A DNA stretch of 64,000 bases from JANLVI01 sp031363915 (GCA_031363915.1 JANLVI010000034.1:60403-124402); one strand, 5' to 3'; counted from the stretch's first letter, positions 50,429 to 59,434 are shown. A program made the numbers and translations. The notes: a model not told the origin generated them from the letters alone.

Positions 50429-51946
50429 GTGCAACCGAACGACCGCGCGCAAACCTGGGTGCTCGTCGCCGCAATCGTCGGTTCGAGCATGAGCTTCATC
50501 GACGGCTCGGCGGTCAACGTCGCGTTGCCGATTCTGCAGCGAGATTTGCACGCCGATTCGACGCAGTTGCAGTGGGTCGTCGAAGGCTACGCGCTCTTTC
50601 TCTCTGCGCTGATCCTGATCGGCGGCTCGCTCGGCGACCGCTTCGGGCGTCGGTTGATTTTCAGTATCGGTATCGCGCTATTCGCGCTCGCCTCGCTCGT
50701 GTGCGCCCTCGCGCAGAATGTCGACGTGCTGGTTGCCGCGCGGTGTCTGCAAGGCTGCGGCGGGGCGCTTGCGACACCGGGCAGTCTTGCGCTGATCAGC
50801 GCGAACTTCAGCGGGGAATCGCGCGGCCGTGCGATCGGTACGTGGAGCGGGTTTGCATCCATCACCGCCGCCGGCGGGCCGGTCCTCGGCGGCTGGCTCG
50901 CGCAGACGTTTTCGTGGCGCTGGGTGTTCTTGGTCAATCTCCCGCTTGCAATCGTGGTGCTTGCCGTCTGCATCCCGCGGGTGCCGGAGAGTCGCGATGA
51001 GAACGCGCCGCGCTCTCTCGATGCGCTCGGTGCGTTCTTGGCTACCTTCGGTCTTGGGACCCTCGTCTTCGGACTCATCCGCATTCAAGCGCGGAATGAC
51101 GATCCGCTCGGACTTGCGACGTTAATTCTCGGCGGGCTGCTGCTCGCCGCATTCGTCGTTGCCGAACGCCGCATACGATACCCGATGCTGCCGCCCAGTT
51201 TGTTTGCATCGCGCACGTTTACCGGTGCGAACGTCTACACGTTCGTTCTCTACGCGGCGCTGGGCGGCAGTTTGTATTTCTTGCCGTTTACGCTCATCGA
51301 CGTTCAGCACTATACGCCGATCGCCGCGGGTGCCGCGTTTTTGCCGTTCGTCTTTATTCAGTTTTTTTTCTCGCGCTGGTCCGGCGGACTCGTCGGACGG
51401 ATTGGCGCGCGCACGCCACTCGTGATCGGGGCGCTCGTCGCGGCGGTCGGTTTTGCGCTCTTTGCCGTTCCGGGTATCGGCGGATCGTATTGGGTGACGT
51501 ATTTCCCCGCGGTCATCGTACTCGGCGTCGGTGGTGCGCTCTTCGTCGCGCCGCTCACGACGGTCGTTCTCGATGCGGTTCCGGCCGGAAATTCTGGAAT
51601 CGCCTCCGGCGTGAACAACGCCGTCGCTCGAACGGCCGGACTCATCGCGGTGGCCGTGCTCGGAATCGTTCTGACCGCGACCTTTGAGCCGTCATTTGAC
51701 CGGCGGCTCGCACGCGCGAACGTGAGTGCGCAGACGCAGACGTACGCGCGCGAGCATCATACGGCGTTTGCCGCCGGCAGCGTTCCGCCGCAAATTGCGC
51801 CCGCCGACCGCGCCGCAACCGACGCTGCGCTGCGCGAGGGATATCTGGCCGGATTTCGCGCGGTGATGATCGTCGCCGCGATCGGCTGCGCGCTCAGCGC
51901 CCTCATCGCCGCACGTACCGTCTCGGGGAAGCCGATCCGCACGTAG
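50429..51946 (+). CDS. MFS exporter of the 14-helix DHA2 (EmrB/QacA) type
   Basis: A 505-residue transporter with 14 predicted membrane helices. FIDGSAVNVALPILQRDL in helix 1 is the DHA2 hallmark (motif D1). GGSLGDRFGRRLIF is MFS motif A. GPVLGGWL matches motif C of drug:proton antiporters. A soluble segment near residues 425-470 precedes the last helix. These exporters remove drugs or lipophilic compounds using the proton gradient. The GTG at 50429 is the only sensible start in frame before helix 1; its ribosome-binding site is weak. It is divergent from the glycosylase gene. No EmrA-like periplasmic adaptor or local repressor is present, so the substrate cannot be inferred. Confidence 0.9.
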   Translation: MQPNDRAQTWVLVAAIVGSSMSFIDGSAVNVALPILQRDLHADSTQLQWVVEGYALFLSALILIGGSLGDRFGRRLIFSIGIALFALASLVCALAQNVDVLVAARCLQGCGGALATPGSLALISANFSGESRGRAIGTWSGFASITAAGGPVLGGWLAQTFSWRWVFLVNLPLAIVVLAVCIPRVPESRDENAPRSLDALGAFLATFGLGTLVFGLIRIQARNDDPLGLATLILGGLLLAAFVVAERRIRYPMLPPSLFASRTFTGANVYTFVLYAALGGSLYFLPFTLIDVQHYTPIAAGAAFLPFVFIQFFFSRWSGGLVGRIGARTPLVIGALVAAVGFALFAVPGIGGSYWVTYFPAVIVLGVGGALFVAPLTTVVLDAVPAGNSGIASGVNNAVARTAGLIAVAVLGIVLTATFEPSFDRRLARANVSAQTQTYAREHHTAFAAGSVPPQIAPADRAATDAALREGYLAGFRAVMIVAAIGCALSALIAARTVSGKPIRT

Positions 51947-51992
51947 CGGGGAATGCCAGCCATCTGTCACGCCCACGTCGTATCGTACCGGT

Positions 51993-54900
51993 ATGGAGCG
52001 TATCGGAGGCCGGCTGGCCTACTCGGCGACAGATCTCGTCGACTTCCTCACCTGCGAACATCTGACGTCGCTCGAGCGCGCCGTCGCCGAACGCGTCTGC
52101 GCTCGACCCCCGTTGACCGCCGAAGACGAGATGATTTTCGAGCGCGGGCGGCTGCACGAAGCCGAGCAGTTGGCGCGTTTGCGGGCCGCCGGGCAGAGGC
52201 TCGTCGAGATCGCGCGACCCATCGGCGCCGAGGGCTACACGCGCGCGGCGCGCGAGACGCTCGCGGCGATCGACGATGGCGTCGACGCCATCGTCGGTGC
52301 GACGTTCGTCGACGGCGACTTCGTTGGAATCGCCGACGTGCTCGAACGCTGCGCGCGACCCTCGTCTGGGCGAGGCTGGTCCTATGAAGTGGCCGATATC
52401 AAGCTGGCCCGCCGCGCCAAACCCGGTGCGATCGTGCAGCTCTGCGCGTACACGGAGGCCCTCGCGCGCATGCAAGGGATCGCGCCAATTGAAATGCACG
52501 TCATCCTGGGCGACGGCCGCCGCGAGTCGTATCGCTACGTCGAATACGAAGCCTATTTCCGTGCCTTACGTGCGCGCTTCGTCGAGGCGCTCGCGCAAGC
52601 CATCCCGACCTCGCCTGAAAAACTCGCTGCGTGTGCGACGTGCCGCTGGTCAGAGATGTGCGCGAAACGCCGCGATGAAGAAGACCATCTGAGTTTGGTC
52701 GCCGGTATCCGGCGCGAACAGATCGCAAAATTGCGCGCGGCCGGCATCGCAACGCTCGCCGCGCTCGGGGCGGCGGGCGTTACGGATCGACCGGCCGCCA
52801 TGGCGGAATCGACCTGGCGAACACTCCACGGCCAGGCGCGGCTCCAGGCAGCCGCTCGTGCGGGTGGCGGGTTGCAATACGAACGACTGCCGCTGGTCAC
52901 CGGGCGCGGCTTCGATCTCTTGCCTCCGCCGTCCGAGGGCGATCTCTATTTCGACATGGAGGGCGATCCGTGGTTCGAGGGCGGGTCGCTCGAATATCTT
53001 TGGGGCGTTTCGTCTCGCGACGATAACGGAGCACTGGCGTTTCGTGCATTTTGGGGACACGACCGCGACGCGGAGCGCACGGCGTTCGAGGGGTTCATCG
53101 ATTTTGTGCGCGCGCGCCGGGAGCGATTTCCGGCCGCGCACGTCTATCATTACGCCCCGTACGAAACGACGGCGATCGCACGCATCGGCAATGCGACGGC
53201 GTACGAAGCCATCGTCGATGCGTTGCTGCGTGCGGGCGTGTTCGTCGATCTCTACCGAGTCGTCACGCAAGCGCTGCGACTCTCGACACCCAGCTACTCG
53301 ATCAAAGCCGTCGAGAAATTTTACCTCGACCGTGCACGTTCGCAGGATGTCACGACGGCGATGGGCTCGGTCGTCGCCTACGAGAACTACCGCAAGAGTA
53401 AAGCGCAGCATATCCTCGATGAGATCGAAGCGTATAACAAAGATGATTGCGATTCGACGCTGCAGCTCCACGACTGGCTCCGCGCCCGGAAGCATGAGGC
53501 CGAAGCGGCAAGCGGTGTCTACGCGCATCCCACCGATGAGACACGCGAGGAAACGGCAGAACAAGTCGAGGAGCGCGCGTCGATCGACGCGCTGCGCACG
53601 CAACTCGGCTGCGACGGCGAAGCGGCGCCCGACGCCGCTCCGCGCGATCGTGCGAAGCGGCTGATCGGCGCCCTGCTCGACTATCACCGGCGAGAAGCGA
53701 AGCCCGAATGGCGGACGTTCTTCGAGCGCTGCAAGGCGATGCCGGCCGATCTTGTTGAGGATTCGGAGGCGATCGGCGACCTCGTCCTCGTTCCCGGCGA
53801 GCCTGTACGCGAGAAGAAGTCGCTCGCGTACACGTTCGAATTCCCCCTCCAGCGGCACAAGTTTCGCGCCGGCGATTCCGTGATCGACCCGCTGACCGGA
53901 GCGAACGGCGGTACGATCCTCTCGATCGAAGAGATCGACGCGACGCGCGGCCGCGTTGTCCTCAAACGCGGCCCAACGCTCGTCTCAACGGCGTTGCCGC
54001 TCGCGATCATCCCCGGCGGTCCGATCTTCGACAAAGAGAAGCGGCTCGCGCTCAAACGCATCGCGCGCGCGCTGCTCATCGAGGACGGCTTCTATCGGGC
54101 GATTCGCGACCTCTTGAGCGGGGCGGCTCCACGCTTTCACACCGCGCGTCCGATCGTCGATTCCGGCGCCGACACCGACGTTGCGGAACTCGTCGATGAT
54201 CTCGATGCAAGTACGCTCGTCATTCAAGGCCCGCCCGGAACGGGGAAGACGTATGCGGGGGCGCGGGCGATCGTCTCGCTCCTTGCGCGCGGTCGGCGGA
54301 TCGGCGTCACGGCGCAAACGCACAAAGCGATTCACAACATGCTGGCGGAAATCGAGTCGGTCGCGGCCGAACGAGGTCTCCGGTTTCGCGGTTTGAAGAA
54401 AATAAGTGCGAACGATCCCAATAGTGCGTACCAATCGTCCACCGGCGCGATCGAAAATAGCCTCAAGAACGAGGACTTCCCGCCGGGCCCCGAGATCCAA
54501 CTCGTCGCGGGGACCGCGTGGCTCTTCTCGCGCGATGAGATGGTCCAAACGCTCGATGTGATCGCGATCGACGAGGCCGGTCAAGTCGCGCTTGCCGATG
54601 CCGTCGTGATGCTCGGCGCAGCGAAAAACGCACTTTTGCTCGGCGATCCCGCGCAACTCGCGCATGTGTCGACCGGAACGCATCCGGCGGGCGCGGACCG
54701 TTCCGTTCTCGCGCACGCACTCGGCGCTGCTCGTACGGTCGACGTGACGCGGGGCGTGTTCTTGGCAACCTCCTACCGCATGCATCCGATCATCGGAGAT
54801 TTTGTCTCCGACATGATGTACGACGGACGGCTTGCAAGCGATCCGAGCTGTGCGCGACAACGGATCGTCGGCGCGAGCGATCTTGCAGGATCGGGATTAC

Positions 54901-55403
54901 GCGCACTTGGGGTGGTGCACGCGAACTGTTCGTCGGATTCGCCCGCTGAGGCCGATCGAATCGCGTATGAGGTCGCAGGCCTCACCGACGCGCGTGTGGT
55001 CGACCGGACGGGCATTGAGCGGGGCATCGATCTTGCGCGCGACGTTTTGGTCGTTGCGCCGTACAACGCGCAAGTTGCGCGCCTTCGCTCGACGCTCGCT
55101 GGGCGTGGCCTCGACATGGTGCGCGTTGGGACGGTCGATACGTTTCAGGGCCAGGAAGCCGCAATCGTGCTCTACTCGATGACGACCTCGAGCGGCGATG
55201 ATGTCCCGCGCGATCTCGAGTTTCTTTTCGACCGGAATCGGCTCAACGTCGCAATCTCGCGCGCACGCGCGGTAGCAGCGGTCGTCTACTCACCGGCGCT
55301 CGTTCAGATCCGCTGCACGACCGTCGATCAGATGCGGCTGGTCAACGCGCTCGCGCGGCTGGTCGAAGCCGGCACTCGATCCCCGCTCGCACTGGCCCTG
55401 TGA
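51993..55403 (+). CDS. TM0106-type RecB-like nuclease fused to an SF1 helicase
   Basis: An 1136-residue multidomain nucleic-acid enzyme. The N-terminus (1-230) is a RecB/Cas4-like nuclease with an iron-sulfur cysteine set: C21 and CATCRWSEMC (C214, C217, C223). Nuclease motifs include GATFVDGDFVGIADVL and YEVADIKLAR. A helix-hairpin-like stretch follows (about 240-280). Residues about 300-500 are an RNase H-like exonuclease (LYFDMEGDPW, then YHYAPYETT and YNKDDCDST), as in YprB-type proteins. The C-terminal half is an Upf1/Dna2-type SF1 helicase with GPPGTGKT (746-753), IDEAGQ, SYRMHP and VDTFQGQEA, ending RLNVAISRARA. It resembles eukaryotic Dna2 in combining Cas4-like nuclease and helicase. 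Probably acts in DNA repair or defence; its substrate is unknown. Confidence 0.88.
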   Translation: MERIGGRLAYSATDLVDFLTCEHLTSLERAVAERVCARPPLTAEDEMIFERGRLHEAEQLARLRAAGQRLVEIARPIGAEGYTRAARETLAAIDDGVDAIVGATFVDGDFVGIADVLERCARPSSGRGWSYEVADIKLARRAKPGAIVQLCAYTEALARMQGIAPIEMHVILGDGRRESYRYVEYEAYFRALRARFVEALAQAIPTSPEKLAACATCRWSEMCAKRRDEEDHLSLVAGIRREQIAKLRAAGIATLAALGAAGVTDRPAAMAESTWRTLHGQARLQAAARAGGGLQYERLPLVTGRGFDLLPPPSEGDLYFDMEGDPWFEGGSLEYLWGVSSRDDNGALAFRAFWGHDRDAERTAFEGFIDFVRARRERFPAAHVYHYAPYETTAIARIGNATAYEAIVDALLRAGVFVDLYRVVTQALRLSTPSYSIKAVEKFYLDRARSQDVTTAMGSVVAYENYRKSKAQHILDEIEAYNKDDCDSTLQLHDWLRARKHEAEAASGVYAHPTDETREETAEQVEERASIDALRTQLGCDGEAAPDAAPRDRAKRLIGALLDYHRREAKPEWRTFFERCKAMPADLVEDSEAIGDLVLVPGEPVREKKSLAYTFEFPLQRHKFRAGDSVIDPLTGANGGTILSIEEIDATRGRVVLKRGPTLVSTALPLAIIPGGPIFDKEKRLALKRIARALLIEDGFYRAIRDLLSGAAPRFHTARPIVDSGADTDVAELVDDLDASTLVIQGPPGTGKTYAGARAIVSLLARGRRIGVTAQTHKAIHNMLAEIESVAAERGLRFRGLKKISANDPNSAYQSSTGAIENSLKNEDFPPGPEIQLVAGTAWLFSRDEMVQTLDVIAIDEAGQVALADAVVMLGAAKNALLLGDPAQLAHVSTGTHPAGADRSVLAHALGAARTVDVTRGVFLATSYRMHPIIGDFVSDMMYDGRLASDPSCARQRIVGASDLAGSGLRALGVVHANCSSDSPAEADRIAYEVAGLTDARVVDRTGIERGIDLARDVLVVAPYNAQVARLRSTLAGRGLDMVRVGTVDTFQGQEAAIVLYSMTTSSGDDVPRDLEFLFDRNRLNVAISRARAVAAVVYSPALVQIRCTTVDQMRLVNALARLVEAGTRSPLALAL

Positions 55404-55495
55404 GAAGAGCATTCCCGCGACGTGCTGCGAATGAGGTTGAGTGACTCGTGTATCCCGATGCGAACTGCACGGTAAACACATCGGGGAGAATTTAA

Positions 55496-56199
55496 TTGAC
55501 ATCAGGCGATCGACTAGCGGAAAAAATTGCGATCGTGACGGGCGCCGCTAGCGGGATCGGTCGTGCGACGCTGGCACGTTTTATTGCGGAGGGTGCGCGT
55601 GTCGTTGCCGTCGACCGCGATGAAGCGGCGTTGGTGCTGGCAATCGGGGAGTTTGGCGTTGCCGCTAGTGCGTATGCCGCCGGTATTACGGATCCAAGCT
55701 CGATGAGAGCTATTTGGCGCATTTTGCCGGTATTACGAAAGACGCGTTGTATCAAAATATGTCGCTCGATGATTGGAACGCGGTTATCCACGTCAACTTG
55801 ACCGGGACGTTTGTGGCCGCGCAGGCGATCGCACCGGCAATCCGTGACGGCGGAGCGATCGTGCTGACGTCGTCGCGTTCGTATTTCGGCAACATCGATC
55901 AAGCAAACTACGCCGCCTCTAAGGGCGGTGTCGTCAGTTTGACACGCGCGCTTGCGCTTGGGAAGCGCGGAATCCGCGTGAATGCGATTGCACCGGGATT
56001 TATCGAAACGCCGATGACGAGCGTCGTGCCCGATAAACTGCGCGATCGTGCGATCGAGCAGACGCCGCTCAAACGCACCGGCAAGCCGGAGGAAATCGCG
56101 AGCGTCGCATCGTTCTTGGCGTCGCCGGATTCGAGTTATCTCACGGGACAGGTGATCTGCGCGGATGGAGGACGGACCGTGGGGCTCGCTCCGGTCTAA
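55496..56199 (+). pseudogene. SDR-family reductase (FabG/PhaB-like) with internal deletion
   Basis: From a TTG at 55496 (GGGGAGA ribosome-binding site 7 bases upstream) the frame reads KIAIVTGAASGIGRATLARF, the NADP-binding TGxxxGIG start of short-chain dehydrogenases. It then reaches GITDPSSMRAI and breaks. From about 55714 a second frame gives AHFAGITKDALYQNMSLDDWNAVI, the catalytic YxxxK in YAASKGG and the C-terminal GQVICADGG. The 20-25 residues expected between the two parts (the GRIDVLV region) are missing, and the join is out of frame. FabG/PhaB enzymes reduce 3-ketoacyl thioesters. The second half runs to the TAA at 56197-56199, overlapping the MaoC gene's ATG. Confidence 0.82.
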
Positions 56200-56684
56200 T
56201 GCCGCGGTATTTCGAAGACTTCAACGTCGATGATGAGTTCACGGGACCGGCGCGTACGATCACCGAGGGTGACATCGTCAATTTTGCCGCGCTCACCGGG
56301 GATTGGAATCCGATTCACACTGACGTCGAATTCGCGAAGGCGTCACCCTACGGGGAGCGCCTCGCGCATGGCATGCTTGGTCTTTCGTTCACGATCGGTT
56401 TGCTCGATCGGACGGGGATTTTTTCCGGCTCGGCGATCGCGAACCTGGGCATCCAGGAGTGGACGTTCACCGCGCCGATCTACATCGGCGATACGATTCG
56501 TTTCCGGATGAAGATTACCGAAAAACGCCTGACCTCCGATGGGAAGCGCGGCGTTATCGGACGCTCGTTCGAGGTGATCAATCAACGCGATGAAGTCGTA
56601 CAACGCGGTTCGAGCCCGCTCATGATTCGCGTTCGACCCGATCCGCAACTGACCGCGACCGCACCACGCGAACTCCCGGCGTAG
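56199..56684 (+). CDS. MaoC-family (R)-specific enoyl hydratase-like protein
   Basis: A 161-residue hot-dog-fold protein. GDWNPIHTDVEFAKASPYGERLAHGML is the MaoC/PhaJ hydratase motif, with the catalytic Asp and His in the D-x-N-P-I-H segment. These enzymes hydrate trans-2-enoyl thioesters to (R)-3-hydroxyacyl thioesters, feeding fatty-acid or polyhydroxyalkanoate metabolism. The ATG overlaps the SDR stop by one base (TAATG) and its own TAG overlaps the next gene's GTG, so the three are translationally coupled. An SDR plus hydratase plus hydrolase suggests acyl-thioester conversion; the SDR is broken here. Confidence 0.9.
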   Translation: MPRYFEDFNVDDEFTGPARTITEGDIVNFAALTGDWNPIHTDVEFAKASPYGERLAHGMLGLSFTIGLLDRTGIFSGSAIANLGIQEWTFTAPIYIGDTIRFRMKITEKRLTSDGKRGVIGRSFEVINQRDEVVQRGSSPLMIRVRPDPQLTATAPRELPA

Positions 56685-57448
56685 TGCGCTTCGTCGAGAA
56701 CGCGGGCGTGACGCTCGCGGTTGAAACGCACGGCCGCGGGCCCGCTGCGCTCCTCTTCGTCCACGGCTGGATTAGTTCGCGCCGGATGTGGTACGACGTC
56801 ATGGAGCGGATCGATCCCGACCGCTTTACCGCGCATGCGATGGATTTTCGTGGCGTCGGCTTGAGCGATCGTCCGCTCGAGGGTCATGATCTCGAGGGCT
56901 ATGCAGCCGACTTGCGCGCCGTGCTCGGGAGCATCGATGCGCCGGTGACGATCGTCGCGCATTCGATGGGTGGCAAGGTGGCGCAATTCGTCGCGCTCGA
57001 TCCGCCGCCGAATCTCCAGCGTCTCGTTCTGCTCGCTCCGGGGAGCGCGCGCGCCTTTGCGATGAATCCCAAGCATCGCGCGCTCGCACAGGACGCATAC
57101 GGTTCGCGCGCGCGCATCGAACGCTTTCAGCGTGCAGCGATGGTGCGTGCGGTGTCGCCTGCGACGATGCTGCGAATTACTGAGGATGCGCTCCTCGCTC
57201 AGCACGAAGCGTGGTTCGGTTGGTACGATCACGGTCGTACGGCGGACTTTAGCAAGCATCTCGGGGCGATTGCGTTGCCGACCGCCGTGATGGGGGTCGA
57301 CGGCGACCCGCTCGCGCCGCCCGCGCGCTTGCGCCGCGACGTCGTCGAGCCGATTCGCGGTGCGCTCTTCATCGGGTTGCGCGGCGTCGGGCACAATCTG
57401 CCGGTCGAGGCGCCCGATGAGGTCGCCGAATTGATCGCCCGCTTCTAA
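56684..57448 (+). CDS. Alpha/beta-hydrolase
   Basis: A 254-residue cytoplasmic hydrolase. LLFVHGWISS (22-31) gives the oxyanion hole, AHSMGG (S94) the nucleophile, VDGDPLAPP the likely Asp and GVGHNLPVE the catalytic His. The size and cap region (about 120-190) fit the large group of epoxide-hydrolase-, thioesterase- or haloperoxidase-like enzymes. It starts with GTG overlapping the MaoC stop (TAGTG), so it depends on upstream translation. In this operon a thioesterase-like role on hydroxyacyl products is plausible but unproven. Its TAA interlocks with the convergent ACT-domain gene by 4 bases. Confidence 0.88.
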   Translation: MRFVENAGVTLAVETHGRGPAALLFVHGWISSRRMWYDVMERIDPDRFTAHAMDFRGVGLSDRPLEGHDLEGYAADLRAVLGSIDAPVTIVAHSMGGKVAQFVALDPPPNLQRLVLLAPGSARAFAMNPKHRALAQDAYGSRARIERFQRAAMVRAVSPATMLRITEDALLAQHEAWFGWYDHGRTADFSKHLGAIALPTAVMGVDGDPLAPPARLRRDVVEPIRGALFIGLRGVGHNLPVEAPDEVAELIARF

Positions 57449-57837
57449 GCGGGCGATCGGTCTTCGCGAAAGGTATGACCGACCGCGCGAAGTGCGGCTT
57501 GCGCGTTGTCGAGCTGATCGGCGCGCACGAGAATATGGTCGGTATCGTAGGTCGAGATTCCGAAGATCGAAATGCCGGCGTCGGCCAGCGGTCGGGCGAG
57601 ATCGGCGATGATACCGGTCAAAGTGAAATCGAGCGTCCCGGTCACGGCGAGGCCGCGAAAATCGCGCTGGACTTCGGCGTGCGTCGCCGGCACCGCATCG
57701 TCGCGGCAGACGATCGAGAGTTCGCGACGCGTTCGCACAACGGCGAGCAAGTCGTTTCCGCCGACCCATGACGGTACCGGCTGATCGGCACCTAAGCGTG
57801 CGATTGCAAAGGTTTCATCGAGGAGTCGTAATTCCAC
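57445..57837 (-). CDS. Stand-alone ACT-domain protein
   Basis: A 130-residue protein from a GTG at 57837. The first half (MELRLLDETFAIARLGADQPVPSW) is a CASTOR-like or ACT7-type N-terminal fold. The second half contains LTGIIADLARPLADAGISIFGISTYDTDHILV, a standard ACT ligand-binding pattern. Such two-ACT proteins bind amino acids and act as sensors or regulators without catalytic parts. Its neighbour upstream on the same strand is a secreted helical-repeat protein 40 bases away. Which enzyme or regulator it controls is unknown. The longer frame upstream is arginine-rich shadow sequence and was not used. Confidence 0.8.
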   Translation of the reverse strand: MELRLLDETFAIARLGADQPVPSWVGGNDLLAVVRTRRELSIVCRDDAVPATHAEVQRDFRGLAVTGTLDFTLTGIIADLARPLADAGISIFGISTYDTDHILVRADQLDNAQAALRAVGHTFREDRSPA

Positions 57838-57877
57838 GAGTTCGGTTTTGAAAAAGACTGCGGCAAAGCCCTTCCGC

Positions 57878-58291
57878 TTACGAGTTCGAATCGATGTCGA
57901 TCGTCGAGGGGATCGTGATGTGAATGTGTTCGCTGTGGCGTGCGTCGCGTAGCGCGCGCGCTTCCTCAAGTAACGCGTCCCGCTCGGCGCGTGCTGCTTC
58001 GCGAAGTGCATCGGCGTTGTCGCGTGCTTGATCGCGAAACGCCTGCGCTTGTTCGCGTGCGGCGTCGGCGGCATCGCGCGCCGTGTCGACACGGTCTTGC
58101 GCCGCGGCGCGGATGTCGTCGGCTCGTTCGCGAGCGGCATCGCGTGCGGTCTCGCGCGTTACATCGGTGTCGGCGGACATCGTGATCGTTTGGGCATGTG
58201 CGCTGTTGTGACCCAAATGCGAGAATGCCAACACGCCGACAAGACCGGCGATGATCCAGGCAAATCGAGTGGTGAGAATCGGTCGGCGCAA
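57878..58291 (-). CDS. Secreted/anchored protein of 11-residue helical repeats (LEA-like)
   Basis: A 137-residue protein starting with TTG at 58291 (GGAGGAAA ribosome-binding site). An N-terminal hydrophobic segment (about 8-33, ending AHAQ) is a signal peptide. From about residue 44 to 120 the sequence is a continuous charged helix that can be cut into successive 11-residue units: TRETARDAARE, RADDIRAAAQD, RVDTARDAADA, AREQAQAFRDQ, ARDNADALREA, ARAERDALLEE. Position 5 is mostly Ala and the opening residues are mostly Arg or Ala with acidic neighbours. Such undecads occur in LEA group 3 and apolipoprotein-like helices, suggesting membrane-surface or desiccation-linked binding. The tail has HIHITIPS. 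Function not known. Confidence 0.75.
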   Translation of the reverse strand: MRRPILTTRFAWIIAGLVGVLAFSHLGHNSAHAQTITMSADTDVTRETARDAARERADDIRAAAQDRVDTARDAADAAREQAQAFRDQARDNADALREAARAERDALLEEARALRDARHSEHIHITIPSTIDIDSNS

Positions 58292-58410
58292 GGTGGTTTC
58301 CTCCGGGCGGTGATGCCCGATATACCGCGCGGCGCGGCAAATGATTCAGCGCCGGGGGATTTCGGACCCGAGAAGAAGAGCGAGTGAAATAACCCATTTG
58401 AGGAGTACAC

Positions 58411-58599
58411 GTGGATCTGCACGCACCCGCCGCAAAAATCGATGGTTTCCCCGTCGCCGTGACGGTCGATCTCGGAGTCGGCAACGATCTCTCGGACATG
58501 GGCACCGGCATCGACGGCACCAAGAACTGGACGCAGCGCGAGATTGAAGTCGCCGCAAACCGGGCGCTAAGACTCGTCGATCCGAGCCGCCGCCACTAG
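58411..58599 (+). CDS. Small protein of unknown function
   Basis: A 62-residue protein starting with GTG at 58411 with a strong GAGGAG ribosome-binding site (58400-58405), which is the main reason to accept it. The sequence is soluble, with a valine/glycine-rich start (PVAVTVDLGVGNDLSDMG) and a helical end (REIEVAANRALRLVD). I do not recognise a family. It is divergent from the repeat-helix gene across about 120 bases and precedes a secreted unknown. Confidence 0.6.
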   Translation: MDLHAPAAKIDGFPVAVTVDLGVGNDLSDMGTGIDGTKNWTQREIEVAANRALRLVDPSRRH

Positions 58600-58652
58600 C
58601 GCGGCGCTTGTGTTTCTAGGGGCTGCCTGGTCGGACGCGAATTTGACCAGCT

Positions 58653-59387
58653 ATGGTAGCTCTTCTCGCCCTCATCCTTGCCCTCGGTCCGCCCGTGCCC
58701 GATGCCTCACCGCAGCCGCAGGCCACCCAGTCGTCGAGCGACATTCCTGAGATCGGCCGCGTCCGCGCGATCTCGCCCGCCTGTGGTGCGATGCGCGACC
58801 TTGTGATCCCATCCTTCAAAGCGGCCAAAGAAGCTGACGGTCGGTTCGAAAATGTCTCGAAGAATTTGCCCGCGTACGTGAGCGCGATCGCCGACGACAG
58901 CAAGTATAATCCCGAGCCGCCGTCGATCCGTGAATTTCGCCTTGCGAAATTGGCGATGGATAATACGAAAATGCTTCAGAACGCCAAGGTGATCGCTGAC
59001 GCGCTCGGAGACCGGCGTTTGGCCAATACGAGCGACCCCGCGGTCATCGCGGAGCGCCAGCAACTCCAGACCCTCTACGACTTCCAGATCACGCGGGCAA
59101 GCGAGCTCAACCAGTTTGTCATGCGCGAAGAAAACACGGTGGCGCTGGCTGGGGTCGGCGGGGATGGCGGAGCCTTCCGCGGTCGCATGCAACCCCAAGC
59201 AACGCCCGAACCCCGGGAGACGAGCACCCCGCTCGGCATGCCGAAGCTCAATGGGAGGATCGGTTTTGCCGACGCCGCCTCGATCCGCGATTGGACGGGA
59301 CAGATCACCGCGGCCGTGAAGGGCAATGAAGAGGCTGCCGCCCGGACGTTTTTCTCCATCGCGAAGAGCTGCCAAGCCAAATCGTAG
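58653..59387 (+). CDS. Secreted protein of unknown function
   Basis: A 244-residue protein. The start MVALLALILALGPPVPDASPQP is a short signal-like region with cleavage plausible near residue 18. The mature part is mostly helical and polar with no known motif. A proline/glutamine-rich linker lies around residues 175-195 (QPQATPEPRETSTP). Two cysteines (near 44 and 240) may form one disulfide. The ATG at 58653 lacks a clear ribosome-binding site. It ends about 105 bases before rpsL, with the rpsL promoter between, so it is not part of the str operon. Confidence 0.65.
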   Translation: MVALLALILALGPPVPDASPQPQATQSSSDIPEIGRVRAISPACGAMRDLVIPSFKAAKEADGRFENVSKNLPAYVSAIADDSKYNPEPPSIREFRLAKLAMDNTKMLQNAKVIADALGDRRLANTSDPAVIAERQQLQTLYDFQITRASELNQFVMREENTVALAGVGGDGGAFRGRMQPQATPEPRETSTPLGMPKLNGRIGFADAASIRDWTGQITAAVKGNEEAAARTFFSIAKSCQAKS

Positions 59388-59404
59388 CGAGGGCGTCCCT
59401 GCCG

Positions 59405-59434
59405 TTGACGGCGGACCCCAAAGATTGCTATACT
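59405..59434 (+). promoter_or_regulatory. Promoter of the str operon
   Basis: TTGACG (59405-59410) and TATACT (59429-59434) are 18 bases apart, close to consensus. The leader before the rpsL GTG at 59492 is about 50 bases. Confidence 0.75.

Noticed and set aside
51993..55403. Cas4-like nuclease as part of a CRISPR system
   Set aside because: No repeat array or cas gene is nearby, and the domain order matches the TM0106 nuclease-helicase group.
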